A stretch of 64,000 nt of DNA from Plantago major (GCA_026545765.1 JAIFAC010000195.1:62001-126000); one strand, 5' to 3'. Positions 47,810-60,149 are shown, counted from the first letter of the stretch. Program-made: numbers and translations. The notes: generated from the sequence alone by a model not told the origin.

Positions 47810-49019
47810 GCTGTCACCACATCATACTCTTCCGCACAGGTTGACACCAGGAATTACATTGCAGCACACACCGGTCCACTCTACACCTATTCTCGCTCAC
47901 GAGTGACCATGGGGACAGAGGAGGCTGGTAACCTCAAGCTCAATTAGCTCCAGCAGGAAAAAGTCGAGCTAACGACTATAAACAAAAGCCCCCTTTTTGT
48001 TTTTTCATTCATTTAGACTGATTTTTTCATTCCGTACACTTGCTTGTTATTTCATATTGCTAGACTATTTGTTTATGTGTTTACTCGTTTTTAGTTTAAT
48101 TGTGGCTTTGGAAAGTGGGACCTTTGCACTCATATGAGGAAATTCGTAAACTCTAGCTGAGGCTTGGAGCTTCGATCTTGCGACGCGAGGTTGAACAGTG
48201 CGAGTACAAATTTTTTCGAAAAAATTTTGCTCACTGTTCCTTTTTGTGCATTCGTAAATTTTCGCCGCGGCAAAGCAAAGTCTTTTCTCCCCGCTTTTTG
48301 TTTCAGAATTTTCGCCAAGTAGATTTATTCTTCACCGCTATGGCTAAAAAAAAAAGAAGTCTGACAGCTCAGAAAACTGGCCAAGCGAAATGGGTTAAAT
48401 TTTAAATTTTTTCTTCCCTTCTTCTTCTTCCCCACCGACCCACTTCCCCCATTAACTTCCCGTCTCCTTCTTCTCTTCTCTCAAAACTCACTTTCTCCCT
48501 CAATTTTCCACCAAATTCCCCCATTCTTGTTGCAATCTAACGGGTCTTCCCCCCTCTCTTCGATTCTTGTTCCGTTTTTGTGCTTTATCCATCCAACTCT
48601 TCGAATTCACAAGGTAATTTGGCTTGAACTTCTTTTTTCCTAATTTTTTCAGTCTTCTTGAATTATTTCGTCGATCGTCATAGTTGTAATTGCTTGGTGT
48701 AGTAGTTCGATTTTGATTGATGCATGGATTCCGTATCGCTGATTTTGAGATTTTCGTCTTCCAATTTCGTAATGGCTTGCCCGCTTTTGACAATTCGCCA
48801 TCTTGTCTCTCTTTTGCTATGATTATCGATGCTCCTATGCTTGTGAACTAATGTGGATCTTGCATTGGCCATGATATTGAATTTTGAGTTGGTTTGGGAA
48901 ATTTTGCGTTATCCCCTGTTCCTTGCTCTTTTGTGCTTCTGGCTCTTGATCATGAAAAGGTTTGGGGAGGTAGTTTTCTACCCCCATTGTTCTACACTAA
49001 CACCTTTCTCGCGGGCACT
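47810..49019. other. Athila-like internal region without RT
   Basis: The expected reverse transcriptase and integrase are absent. The sequence is AT- and pyrimidine-rich with a run of CTTCTTC near 48415-48480 and a CGCCGCGG motif near 48262. Confidence 0.6.
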
Positions 49020-50149
49020 ATGTCTCGCAGAGCCACAGGGAGTAAACGCCCGAGAGGCGAATCCAGTAGTGCGGTAGCTCAGAGCGGTCCAGTCGATGAG
49101 TTCTCCCATCTGTCCGCGGAGGCGAGGGCTTTTATGGAAGCGAACTTTATGGAGCCCAGGAAGGCATGGCCCGAGCGGGAATTGGCTCTTGATGAGCTGG
49201 AGGATGTCATCTATGCGTAGTCCGCCAGATCGATACTTAGCCGGGACACGCCTTCTAAACAATACTTTTATGACCAAATCGGTTCGAGTTCTACATCGCC
49301 TCACGACTTGGCTGATGGGGTGATGATAGTTCATGGCGTGGTCCGCTTCTCACCGAGTATCCAGAATTCCCAGCCTAGGGTGTTCGAAAGTAAGATGACC
49401 GCAGAATGCATCGGGCGAAAACTTTCACAATCGGCAGTTTGATAGGGACTTAGCAGAGTTCGTCCTTCTACCTGGCATTGATCCGGAGGACCACAGGACC
49501 AAGACCACCATAGCCACCCACTTCCTCCAGCCTGAGGTTCGCCTCTGGCAACATCTCATCCAGTATAATGTGACCCCCAACTCCCATTTTACCACCCTCA
49601 CTCCTCTCACAGCCGCCTCATTCGAGCGATCATGGCAGGGCAGTATGTTGACGCCCCTGATATCATTGTGTCGGAAGCTCATTCCGGAGAGCTAAAGGCA
49701 GTCTACTCGGTTTTCCATGACTTATCACCAATATCTGCCGGTCCTTCAATGTTCCCGGCATTCAGGGCTCCGAGAAACCCAAAGGAGCTCTGAAATCAGC
49801 TAGCGCCAGAGTCATCCTCAGCCGTCATCCAGCCCCTATTAGGGGCGCCGATGATACTGCAGAGCAGACCGCTCCACCTCCACCTGGTCCTTTTGACTTT
49901 CAGCATTACTTCGACCAGATGCAGGCATAGTTTGAGGAGTGGGCAGGAACACAATATGTCCGGATCGAGGACCAGTACTCCCACATTGAGGATCACTACT
50001 GGCGACAGGAGGGGAGAGAGAGAGAGGAGAGCTGAGGCTTGGGAGCTGCGGGAGCTTGAGCGCTTGGAGAGGCAGGAGGCACTATGGAAGGCGCAACAGG
50101 ATTTCTGGGAGCAACGCTTCGGTGGTGGCCCTTCTGGATCCGCCTGATC
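49020..50149 (+). pseudogene. late ORF of the Athila-like element (post-pol or envelope-position ORF)
   Basis: The ATG at 49020 starts MSRRATGSKRPRGESSS, a basic N-terminus typical of the ORF that follows pol in Athila elements. Coding-like sequence continues through shifted frames to LRELERLERQEALW and a stop at about 50147-50149. The function in plants is unknown, and the copy is frameshifted and non-functional. Confidence 0.5.
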
Positions 50150-51567
50150 ACCCTTGCCGAGACAACACTATGGTTGGTCATTCTATACAGTCGTTCTTAC
50201 ACTATTCATTGCTAGGGACTAGCACTTGTTTAGGTTTGGGGAGGTGGTCGACTGTATCTTTAGCTTAAGTTGTCTCGTTTTGTACTTTATTCCGATATTT
50301 GTCCTCTATTTCGTACTCCGTTTTTCATTCTTTGTTTTCACTTGTTTGTGTTATGTGACTGTGGTTGTAGGTTAGCCACCTTTATGTGTTAGTTATATAT
50401 TTCCCTTCCAGTTGAGTCCTGTATAGATGTTAGTACTTTTATTTTCTCAGGTTGAAGTCGAAAATTACCAAGTCGAACGCCTATTGCGAATGGTAAATTC
50501 TCTTCGCTACATTTTGTTTAATGTCTAGCTAGAAGTAGTGTAGGTTTTTAATCCTGCAAGGTCGCTTTCTTGTAAATAGCAAGTCCGTTAGCCTCAGAGT
50601 CCAAAAGCTGCGAGGAGCCTAGCCAAGAAAAAATATTATACCGCACCGTTATTGTGTGATCTCTCGATGTGCAAGTTTTTACGACATTTGCACCTTTTCA
50701 TACTTATGTGTACTTAGTTTCGTTGGGGATGACGAACGACATGATTTACTTTGCAGATTTTATTTTTCCCCGTTCTGTCGAACTGGTTTGGGGAGAGGAT
50801 TGTTCACTATGATGTTATGAGCTGTTATAATTTTGTCATGGAAATCATTTCATCGCTCCTTAACTTATGATATTTGAATCTCGGTGGATCTATGGTCTTT
50901 ATTGATCACCGTTAGTCGGTCGTGGTTTCAAATACTACCTATATACCATGGCCTTTAAAAACCATATGTCCGTGAGGGTTGATGGCACGATACCAAACCG
51001 ACATGCACAAAAGTGCATTTTGCAAAATGTACACCGCAAAAATTTAGATTAAAAGAGCCCAGGTGGCCACGCACTGAATTCAGTGAAGCATTATGAGATT
51101 TGATGTTGTTTTGAAATGGATGAAGGGAGCAGTTCCAGTTGTTCAAATTTTTTGGAGGAATACATCATGTGCCAAAGCCCCTTTTGACTCAATGAAACGA
51201 GTACAATAGCATAAGATATTTGAGGCATCTTGTGACGAAAGTCATCTTCCCAGTTTACTTTTTTGAGCTATACCCTATATGGATACTTCCATGAGAGTGA
51301 GTGATACACTTTATACACCTGTGAGGGACTATTAGGTTAGGCTTAATTGTTATTTACTTGAGAAACGATCGTGTCTGATTACCTGCCTGCTATTCATGCC
51401 AAGGTTAGGTTGAGAACAAAATTTTTGCATCTTGTGAACTTAATATTTTCAATGGTAGATTCGGTCGCTTGGGAATTTGACTCTTTGTTTGTCTACTTGA
51501 TTTAGAGTCTAGTGTGTTTAGGTTGTGTGTTTGCTCGGGGACGAGCAAAGGTTCGGTTTGGGGATTT
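50150..51567. other. Athila-like untranslated region and polypurine tract
   Basis: No coding region. A purine-rich stretch at about 51541-51567 (GGACGAGCAAAGG onward) immediately before the 3' LTR is the likely polypurine tract. Confidence 0.6.
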
Positions 51568-52759
51568 TGATGAGACAATATTCTAACGTCTCATTTGGTC
51601 TTTTTTAGCGATCTTTGTGAGTCTTTGTCTTTAGTTTTGTAGTGTTTTTAGTTGGTTTTTACGCTTTGGTGTTTTGTTTGTGTTTTGTAGAAATCTGTGT
51701 CTTTTGAGCCGTTTGAAGACAAGTTGGTTGGCATGGCTCGCCGCGGAGAGATTTTACGAGCTTGGCATTGGATGTTCCAGCATGGCTCGCCGCGGTGAGA
51801 TTTTACGAGTGATGTTCCTGTTTGAAGATTGAAGCTCGCCGCGGTGAGATTTTACGAGAAGGATATATATTACGATTAAGAAGGTTCGCCGCGGAGGGCT
51901 ATTTCCTCCGCCACGGCGAGCGACGCAGAATTTATTTTATTTTCCTTATCAGATTAGAATTTTGATTCCTATTCAGATATACTTCTTTTAACCTAGTTTT
52001 GAGAAAAAGCTCCAAGAGCCATACATTGACATTGAGACATCTTTGGAGCTTAGTTATTCATTGATTTTGTTCATCAAATCAAGATTATTGGTATTGATTT
52101 CTCAATTGCTTTATTCTTTACAATTCGTTCTTTATCTTATTGATTGAATTGTATGTTAGTGCATGCGAGCTTTTCATCTATGTTTCATATGATTATTACC
52201 ATGAATATTTGCATGCCATCATCAAGTATGAGTAGCTAAACACCTTTGAATACAGTAGTATGTGAAGATTATGTATATTTGTTCTAGGGTTTATCAAAGC
52301 ACTCATATAGGTTAGTCTCAGATAAAATCTTCGTAAAACCTTCAATTCGATAAGTCCGTATTAAATCCTCTAAATTGTTCATGTTTAAGGATCGTGAATC
52401 GACGACTCACCATTTCTCCAAAGATAATATTTTCTAAGAACAATTGGTTGAATCTAATTGATCGATTTGTCATAACCACTGCAGTGACAAATATGAGTGT
52501 TATCCCTAGTTCGAATTAGCATAATTGGATCTTGCTACTGTATTCATCTTTCTCTCATTGTTAATTGTTATCTTAGCTTTGATTAAACTAGTTAGAAGTA
52601 TAAACAAACCATCAATCAGATTGTTTCTGGCAAGTATCTGTTTACTCTCACTGCTACATAGCTTAATTAATTCCCTAGAGATCGATCCTGAGTTAGGCTT
52701 TAGTCTACAACTACAGCTTATTCTCTAATTGCTTTTTAGAGTATAATTTGAGCTTATCA
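51568..52759 (+). repeat. 3' LTR of the Athila-like element
   Basis: 1192 bp, ending GAGCTTATCA. Many of its palindrome copies read CTCGCCGCGGTGAG where the 5' LTR reads CTCGCCGCGGCGAG, as expected from CpG decay. Confidence 0.92.
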
Positions 52760-53371
52760 ATAGTACCCATTAAATCCCCACACCCCCCAACAGATTGGTC
52801 CCCTCTATTCAATAATAAATAACACCTCAAGTCGACCAAATCAAATGATATTCTCTCTCAGGCCATTGTGTAATTATTTTGTCTCACTATTAAAGAAAAG
52901 AAAAAACAAATTAAATTCATTTATTTATAAAAGAAAATGTAAAAAAAAAACCCATCTTCTTCTTCCCCTTCCATTCTTCCTCTTCACTCTTTTTTTTTTC
53001 AAGAATGGTCCTAAGACGTTAAAAGCTCCTATGTCGAGTTTAATAAATAGCCCAAAGGAGTCAGCATTTTCTCCACCGAGTCAGAATACACATCCGATTG
53101 ACCTTTGCAGCCCAATCGAGCTCAGACATGTACCGTGGTCGAATTTGCAAGCTCCAATCGGAGCCGTTAATTCCGGTTATATTTGGCCGATCATCTTCTT
53201 CGTTGAATTTTTGATGTTTTGATTGTTCTTTTGATTTGGTTCATAGTTCCAGGGACTCAATTTAAACTTTTGGGAACTCGAAACCCTTACAATTGAGAAT
53301 TTAACGCACTTAATTGCAAAATCAGAAAAGTTATTGGGATAGAATTGAACATTTAAAGAAATGGGTAATAA

Positions 53372-53880
53372 CTAGTTGAGCCCAAATAATTTCTGGATAT
53401 TAATTTGACCCCATTTACATCAACGTCTCTACATTTATTTTCCTTAATTACATATAGGTCCACTAACAGTTGGTACCTAAATAAAACAGTAAAAAAAAAA
53501 AGTAAAAAAAATTAAGAAAATATAGAATCAAAATAAAAGAAACTCAAAAATCAAAATACTTAATGATATTTTCGTTATTTCTAGCAACTTTGGCTGACAC
53601 ATTAGCAAAAAGCAAATCCATGTCATCATCAAGTTTGACTTTTGGACCTCTTTGTAATATCGAAATTGCTCGCCAATTTTTGGATGTAATCGTAATTGTT
53701 CGAATAGAAAGGGTGAATCTGTTATTGGACCCAATTTAAGGGGTACCATCCGAAATTTTCCTAAATGTTTAAGTGAGTTCGAGTCTAGATGGATTTCAGG
53801 CTCAAGTGGACTAGTAGAATGATTACACCACCTTATGATATGATCGAAATCGCATTGCGGGCCCAAGTGCGTAAGGAATA
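53372..53880. other. transposon-like AT-rich segment
   Basis: An AATTACATATAGGTCCACTA stretch near 53450 resembles the terminal repeat of the Mutator-like elements, so a third partial copy may begin here. No gene is supported. Confidence 0.35.
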
Positions 53881-54357
53881 TATTCATTGAAGAAAGTTTC
53901 TACAACCTTTTTCCAAGTGCGTCACGATCCTACCGGCGAACTGTTTAACCATATCTTAGCATTACCCCAGAGAGCAAAAGGAAAAGTTCTCTTGCGGAGT
54001 TTACTGACATCTAATCACTTGTTCAAAGTACATCATGAATCTGATCGGGTCATCACCCCAAATCCCACAAAATATAGGTTTCTTAGCTACTGAATTGTCA
54101 TCCATCTCACGAGCTTTAATCTTTGGTTCAAGAAAAATGGGTGGACCACTTCTAAACATGCTATCTCATGAGTCTCCCATAAATGCTCTTCTTCCCATGA
54201 TGAAAATCTGCAAGTAGTGCTATATAGAAACCACAAATGAAGACCCATCAACTGTTAGTGAACTAAGAATAAAAATATATAGTAAAAAGAAAACAATTTG
54301 CACTAAACCAATTTTGGTAAAAAGTGAAGTAAAAAAATTTCTCTAGCAGCGGCGCCA
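53880..54357 (-). pseudogene. minus-strand gypsy gag fragment with primer-binding site
   Basis: On the minus strand TGGCGCCGCTGC (54346-54357) is a tRNA-Asp-like primer-binding site. Downstream, a gag-like stretch reads FPFALWGNAKIWLNSSPVGS, a stop, then TWKKVVETFFNEYI at about 53880-54000. The fragment breaks off near 53880, so the rest of the element is missing. Confidence 0.6.
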
Positions 54358-54363
54358 AAAACT

Positions 54364-54905
54364 TGTTGGAGCAGAACGGTCGTTAGGAGTTAAGCTCCAC
54401 ACAAAGTTTCCTACTATAGTTAATTAGCAGTTTTTATTTCCATTTTGCCTAAATTCAATAATAGAAACACATAGTAATGTAATGAACTAAAAGTTGATCT
54501 GAGTGTTGAACTCTTACTAGAACCATAATTCTAATAACTTAAGATAAAAACGAGAGTTTAATTGCAAAGACTTATAAACAATAACTAACATTCACAAGTA
54601 CTTGAAAAAAGAGAAAATCAACGAGAATAATCTGATAGTTTACGGACACATGGGATATACAAAAGGTGTATGAAAAGTCATGCAAAGGTAATTGAATCTC
54701 TATGTGTGTGTAATGATAACACATAATATAGTTTGTCACTGACTAATCAACAAACAGGGATTTATATGCAACGGAGTCTTCTACCAGGGGTATATGTAAT
54801 TCATCCTTAATATAATCAAGAATAATAGTACACACTTATAGAATTGACTCGAATGCAACAATGAATGTTAATCAAGGCACCAATTCATATACTCACATCA
54901 TAACG
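54364..54905 (-). repeat. 5' LTR remnant of the minus-strand gypsy fragment
   Basis: It directly adjoins the primer-binding site and ends in CTCCAACA on the minus strand. Its other end is unclear, probably lost where the T-run of the next element starts. No second copy was seen in the window. Confidence 0.4.
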
Positions 54906-55450
54906 CTTTTTTTTTTTTTTTTGAAGCAGCAAAATTTATTAATAACCTCAAAAAGTCTACAAGAGCATAAGAGATGCTCGGAATGAAATAAAGTTACAAA
55001 CCATAACCACTACCATCACAACCAACAACATAATCTCAACTAACTAATCTCAACTCCAATTCGGCTTCAACAAAGATCTCCAAGGTGTGCAACCATCAAC
55101 GGGAACCATGAGCATCCCGGACTTCAAGCCATCATGATCACAATAGTACCAATTACAAATGTCAACGGGATCCATTAAGGTCCCGGACTCAACACCGTCA
55201 ATTCCAAAAATGAATCTCAAACCCGTCAAATCCTCGAGACCGTCAATTCCACACCAAGAGACAACTATGTGCTAAACGATTTCAAGTAAACAAGAGGCAA
55301 GAAATTTAAGAGGTGGCCATCGAATACGAAACCAAAGAGCACTAGCTAGCCACGCCCCTACACCCTATGCCTACGAGGAGACAAGTGGCAAGAAATTTAA
55401 GATGTGGTCCCGACTCACGGAACATGCTCTTGTAGCCGAATTGGAGTTGA
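54906..55450 (-). mobile_element. LINE-like 3' end with poly(A) tail (minus strand)
   Basis: A T15 run at about 54908-54922 is a poly(A) tail on the minus strand. It is preceded there by TTATTAATAAATTTTGCTGC, which resembles plant L1 3' ends. No endonuclease or reverse transcriptase remains, so it is heavily 5'-truncated or a retrocopy. No target duplication was identified. Confidence 0.45.
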
Positions 55451-55459
55451 GATTTATTG

Positions 55460-55745
55460 TAAAGCTTGAAGAAAATTCTAGTGAAGGATGATGGTAGAAG
55501 ACGTGATTTTGGGAGTTTGATAGCGTATAAATATGTTTGGAAATGTCTCTTGGTTTCTGAAACTATTGGAGAAGTTAATAATAGGTTTATAATTGTTTTC
55601 TAATGAATTAAAGAGTAATTGGGCTTGGCTTGAACAAGGAAGATTGGGCTGAAATTGACGGGTTAAGAATTGGGCCAATGATCCAAGCTCTGCGAACTCT
55701 ACTCCAACGCTCAACTTACATTAAAACGACAATATTACAACAACT
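55460..55745 (-). repeat. fragment related to the solo LTR at 28203-30700
   Basis: The order of short matches (TTGGGCTTGGC, then ATCCA-GCTCT-CGAACT-CTCCAACG) parallels 30540-30660 of the probable solo LTR. Neither end is intact. Confidence 0.45.
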
Positions 55746-56389
55746 AGATATCATAGATAGACGATTAGTGTATTAGATTGACGGTGTGTATTGATCTAAT
55801 TAATATTAATCATGTTACCTTTGTGACTCGTTTATTATAACGACTTGATAAACATATCCGTAAACCATGACGTATCCGCAAGTGGCAAACATGAAATTCT
55901 GATCGAAACGATTAGTATTCAGTTGTTCGGTTATGTAATTCATTCAAGACAATGTCGGAGCAGGTTAGGGCCATGTTTAGATTATAATCTGTCATTTTGG
56001 ATTGGGTGAATTCTGATTAAAATAATCTATATTATTCATATTGGAGAAATGTGGGCAGTGAATTGACAAACTTCATTAGTGTTCTCATAAAATCACAGAT
56101 ATTGAAATTGATACTTTTGGAAAACAATAATGATTTCATCAGATCCTTCTTGAAGCTCAAACATCTAGAGATGTTCGAAATTAATTAACTTATTACATAA
56201 ATTCGACAAACAAGACAAAAATTCAAGAGAATCAATCCTGCTGGTGCCATGAATTCATCAAGTCGAGCTAGTCCACGATTAATAAGAAGGAAATTCAAAA
56301 GTTAATCTTAAACCTTCTAGCTATGAGAAAAAAAGTTTTCGACATAATCAATTTTGTGAACAAGTCAGATTTGAAGGAAAGAATAGGGC
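55746..56389. other. intergenic DNA and 3' flank of the lipid-transfer-like gene
   Basis: AT-rich, no gene seen. The part nearest 56389 is probably the 3' UTR of the minus-strand gene. Confidence 0.45.
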
Positions 56390-56725
56390 TTACGTGAAGC
56401 AGGATCCAACAAAGAGAACTGTTTTAGGAAGTTGACAATCCATTAGAAGTTCATTAACCTTCCAATCAAGCTTGAATGGTAGCCGACTTGGATCCTCTCT
56501 GTAACATTCACAAGCATCTTCAGGGTTCTTTCCAAGCCAAGAGTATGCTCCTCTGCAACATTCCCGAGTAGGATGGATAGCTGCCCCGACTATGTAATCT
56601 TTGCAGGGGTTTAAATTTTCAATTGGAATTTGTGAGCAATCGATAGGGGGTCTGCCACCGCTTACGCTTGTAGCTATGAACAAAACTAGGGAGAGAGATA
56701 CTAGTGTTGCCAATTTTTGTGCCAT
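56390..56725 (-). CDS. non-specific lipid-transfer-protein-like, eight-cysteine motif
   Basis: A single exon encodes 111 aa. The ATG at 56725 was chosen because it starts directly with a signal peptide (MAQKLATLVSLSLVLFIATS, about 1-22). The mature part has the complete eight-cysteine pattern C-x10-C-x14-CC-x14-C-x1-C-x22-C-x11-C, the fold that forms a hydrophobic tunnel in plant lipid-transfer and protease-inhibitor proteins. It is therefore a secreted, small, disulfide-rich protein that probably binds lipids. An upstream in-frame ATG at about 56779 would add 18 residues before the signal peptide and is less likely. The stop follows three residues after the last cysteine. Ligand and role are unknown. 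Confidence 0.85.
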   Translation of the reverse strand: MAQKLATLVSLSLVLFIATSVSGGRPPIDCSQIPIENLNPCKDYIVGAAIHPTRECCRGAYSWLGKNPEDACECYREDPSRLPFKLDWKVNELLMDCQLPKTVLFVGSCFT

Positions 56726-56781
56726 TTCAATACCTATTATAAGTCGAGTTTTTTTATTGAATGTGTCAATGTTACACACAC

Positions 56782-56794
56782 ATATATATATATA
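56782..56794 (-). promoter_or_regulatory. TATA-like element of the lipid-transfer-like gene
   Basis: A TA repeat (TATATATATATA) lies about 57-69 bases upstream of the ATG on the minus strand, a plausible TATA box for a short 5' UTR. Confidence 0.45.
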
Positions 56795-56799
56795 CCTAT

Positions 56800-57784
56800 T
56801 ATAGGCATGTTTTATTTAACTTAATTTGCATATTTTTATTAATTAATTAAAATTATAGAAAATATGTCTAAGTAGTTTTGGTCAAAATTAGTATGGGATT
56901 ATGTCAATCCTAAAACACGTGGTATGCATTTCATTTATCTTTGATGGTCAAAATTATTATGGAGTTATGGAAACTTATTGATGTAATATATCATCAAGAA
57001 GGTTATTTTTCCACTTTTGGGTCAAAATTATTATGGATTTTGTCAATCCAAAGTAGCAATATTGTAGTTGATTTTTTAATTGTTGTTGTGTTTTTGTTAC
57101 ATTTTTAAAATTAGAATCGTTACTAAAATAATGATTTGTAATAAAACCAATATATTTCAAGCAAACATAAATGTATAGTGCTGGCATAAACAAGAAGTTA
57201 CTTCATAGGTGGTAAATAAGTGAGTATACTACAATCTTTCTAACTATTTACTACTTGATAATTTCTTTATTTTAAAAATATCCACTACATTGACGAACTC
57301 ACACATAATTACATTTCACTAAATATAGAAACAAACTAAATATTGGTGAAATGAAGAAGTATCAATCCTTTAAAACCAGAGAATGATTACTTGATACTTT
57401 TTTTCTTTTTAAATTGTTCACTACATTGACGAAATCACACAAAATTATGTTTCACTAAACATAGAAACAAATTAAATGTTAGTGAGATAAAGCAAGTATC
57501 AATCCTTTAAACGGAAACAACAATCACCATACCCAAAAAGTAGAGAGGCACCTCAATGTGGATAATGTCGTCAATGTTGAAATTCAATTTGAGGTTGCAT
57601 AATCAATTTATCAAATTTTATTTAAGCCAAAATCTTCTACTAAAACATAGTCACAAAGCTAGAATTTTTAGAAGTTTATTGAGATTTCGTTCTCACCAAT
57701 AGAGAATGAGAATCAAACAACAAAACAATTAAGATTACGTGCAATGAAAGTAAAATAGATTGTTGCATAAAATTATCATCATTT
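56800..57784. other. AT-rich intergenic DNA
   Basis: No gene. Imperfect direct repeats near 57280-57350 and 57415-57490 share CACTACATTGACGAA and TTTCACTAAA-ATAGAAACAAA. Confidence 0.55.
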
Positions 57785-58520
57785 TAGGTTCCTCTTTCCA
57801 AGTGTTGGTTCCTGGAGAGATAGATAAAAGTCATTTGGGGGGGGGGGGGGGTTGAATAAACTTTTATAAAATAGTTACACACATTATGATACACATTAGT
57901 GTATCAATAAGAAATTGTAATTAGAGTTTGTGCTGAGATGAAGACTTTTGTTACTTCTCTATGTATGATAATTCTCTTCCTCATGTTGATATAGCAGTGC
58001 ATTGTCTCAAATTGACTTGAGGTGAGAACGACATGCATCTTTAGGAGGTTATTCAAACTGGCTACTCAACTATAGAGTAATAGCATGACAGAGTAAGACT
58101 GTAAAATGCATAAAGTAAAGACCATGGGATGTATATTGGTCTGAGAAGGTGATGTAATTCATCTACTAATCCACTTAAGCGTGACATCCATCTCCTCTTG
58201 GCTTACAAAACTTACAAAATTTTACAAAACTAAACTAGCAAACTCGGTGCCCGCAACACTTAGCTCATCTTCACTGGATCACTAGTTTATGAGCGAGGCA
58301 GGCTGATTTCTTCACTAGCCTGCAAGTTTAGATTCTATCAGAATGCCTAACTGACTTCTTCTCCTCCAAGGCTACTATCAGTCCAACACACCATGGAAAT
58401 CGATAGTTACTTTTCTGAGATATGGAAACCATTGATTCACTCATGAAGGTAGAGATTAATCGATTTTGGTGTACAAGATGGGAAAGACTTTGTTATTTGT
58501 ATAGGCTTGGTGTTTATATG
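57785..58520 (-). repeat. LTR-like dispersed repeat, copy B (inverted relative to copy A)
   Basis: It matches copy A (43247-44387) in opposite orientation, with shared blocks such as GCCTGCAAG and CTCATCTTCACTGG read inverted. A run of 15 G lies at 57837-57851 within CATTTGGGG...TTGAATAAAC. No coding sequence. Confidence 0.5.
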
Positions 58521-59409
58521 AAATAAGATCATCAAGTTAATTTTCTCAAGCTCATGTTGTTGTGTCAAGGAGAACTAAGGTGAAATTGGTAAGCATGAAC
58601 AAAAACTCTCAATTTCTCTATCAAATTGTCATATCTCCACCAAGACAAGTGATAACAAGTTAAATACTATTAATAAGCATGTATTCTCATCAACAATTAA
58701 CACCCATATCAATCAATTGAAGCATATAATTGCGTAACACTAAAGAAGCAAGAAGAAAGTGCTAGTAAAGTGGTTAAAGATTTAAACTTGATAATGGAGA
58801 CGTAATAGAGTAGAGAACACTTACTTGATGTTGTTGGTGGATGTAAGCTAAGAATGTAATGGGTAAGCTCAAACTGTGAGGTGTGTGAAGATTTTTGAGA
58901 GAAGAGTGAAATGGGAGGAGAAAACGTTGGGCTTAAAGGGGAGGAGTAGGAGCAACAGAAGGCTTCGCCCAAGCCTTCTCCTTTTGCAAAATTTGTGTTT
59001 TTCGGTTTTGGTTTTTTCGAAATGCAATAAATGAGAAAATTGAAAGAGTTTTGAAAAGTTTTTTGGAAAAGATTTTTGTTGCGGAAATCGAGAAGAAACA
59101 AAAAACGAAAATTAAAAATGCGAATGCAAGTGTGTAAATTAAACGTGACCTTGCCTACCAAGAAGCGCTTGTTTTAGATCTTATAGCTCGACCCTTATTT
59201 TCATGTGTCTTATTTGTCGAGGTTTAGACCTCGAACCCGCTGGAGCACTTGTCCATCCATTCCTTTGTTATGAGCTCGCATCTTCCATCCAACGCTTCAT
59301 TTCTTCTTCATCGATCTCGCCCAAATCCAATCCATGTCGATATGAAACGTGAACTCAAATAATCGTTGCTTTCATTTAGACTATTACATTCACCGTAATC
59401 TTCGCAAAT
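58521..59409. other. region downstream of a minus-strand Athila-like protease
   Basis: No reverse transcriptase is seen where it would be expected. Sequence near 58870-59000 is low in complexity on the minus strand and no gene is supported. Confidence 0.4.
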
Positions 59410-59985
59410 CTATATTTCCAATTGTCGCCCTCCACCCAAAGTACTCGCTTGGATCGATGGAAGTGTGTTTTCATTTGATTCTCCTTCTATCTCCCAAGAT
59501 GTCTTCAATAGATACGTTGGGATTATCAGACCATCTAGAGGGTCCACTAATTCCTCCTCAGTATCCATCCACCAGTCTCCTGTGGCATAATTGATCCTTG
59601 TTGCTTTTGCTTCTTCCAAAGTTTCGCTCGGGATCCCCATTACTATCCGGTGATTCGATATGTTCATCGAAATCTCTCTTCTTGCCACGTTGATGATGGT
59701 ATTGGTGGTGTCCATGAATGATCTTCCCAAAAGCATAGTATCTTTATCCGGGTCTTCACAATCTACGATGAGATAATCCACAAGAATGTCGAGCTCCTCC
59801 AGTTTCGTGATCACATTATGAATCTTGCCACAGACGGTTGTAGTAGAACCATCGACGACCAGTATGCTGGTTCTTGTTTCCACCATGCCTGCTAGGTTGA
59901 ATTTCTTGTAGACGGCGAGTGGCATCATATTAATGCTGGCTCCTAAGTCCAGGGTTCCCGTGAATGTCTTTCCCTTGATGACCAC
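59410..59985 (-). pseudogene. Athila-like aspartic protease (minus strand)
   Basis: The open frame has the retropepsin-like block LDLGASINMMPLAVYKKFNL, with the DLGA variant of the active site seen in many plant Athila elements, followed by DTMLLGRSFMDTTNTIINV. It belongs with the gag at 60150-61290 and the LTR at 61926-63321. The element is truncated after the protease. Confidence 0.8.
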
Positions 59986-60149
59986 GTTTATGTTGAAAGC
60001 TGGGTGGTTTCTTTGGTAGATCGTTCAACCTTTCCCTTCTAAGAAGAAAGTCTATGTTATACCCGAATGCTATAGAAGAGGGTTTGAAGTTTTTACCTTG
60101 TGTCCCTTTGGGGTGTTGTCGTGATGTCGCCCAAAGACTTCCTCCAACT

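Larger units (their letters stand above)
44406..52759 (+). mobile_element. Athila-like Ty3/gypsy retrotransposon lacking RT and integrase (8.35 kb)
   Basis: LTRs at 44406-45613 and 51568-52759 start TGATGAGACAATATTC and end GAGCTTATCA. ATAGT flanks both sides exactly (44401-44405 and 52760-52764). A primer-binding site resembling tRNA-Asp follows the 5' LTR. Gag and protease are recognisable, but no reverse transcriptase, RNase H or integrase is found between the protease (ends 47809) and a late ORF region (49020-50149). It would depend on another element for replication. Confidence 0.9.
44388..53371 (+). mobile_element. second Mutator-like copy, interrupted by the Athila-like element
   Basis: The left end (about 44388-44405, GAGAAAATTACATATAGT) matches the terminal repeat of the Mutator-like element at 31416. 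After the retrotransposon, similarity to that element resumes at 52765 (ACAGATTGGTCCCC near 52789, then CAGGGACTCAATTTAAAC and AATTGCAAAATCAGAAAAG near 53250-53330). The right end is not found and may be lost. Confidence 0.6.

Noticed and set aside
56601..56804. Plus-strand ORF opposite the lipid-transfer-like gene
   Set aside because: It is an antisense shadow of a well-supported eight-cysteine protein.
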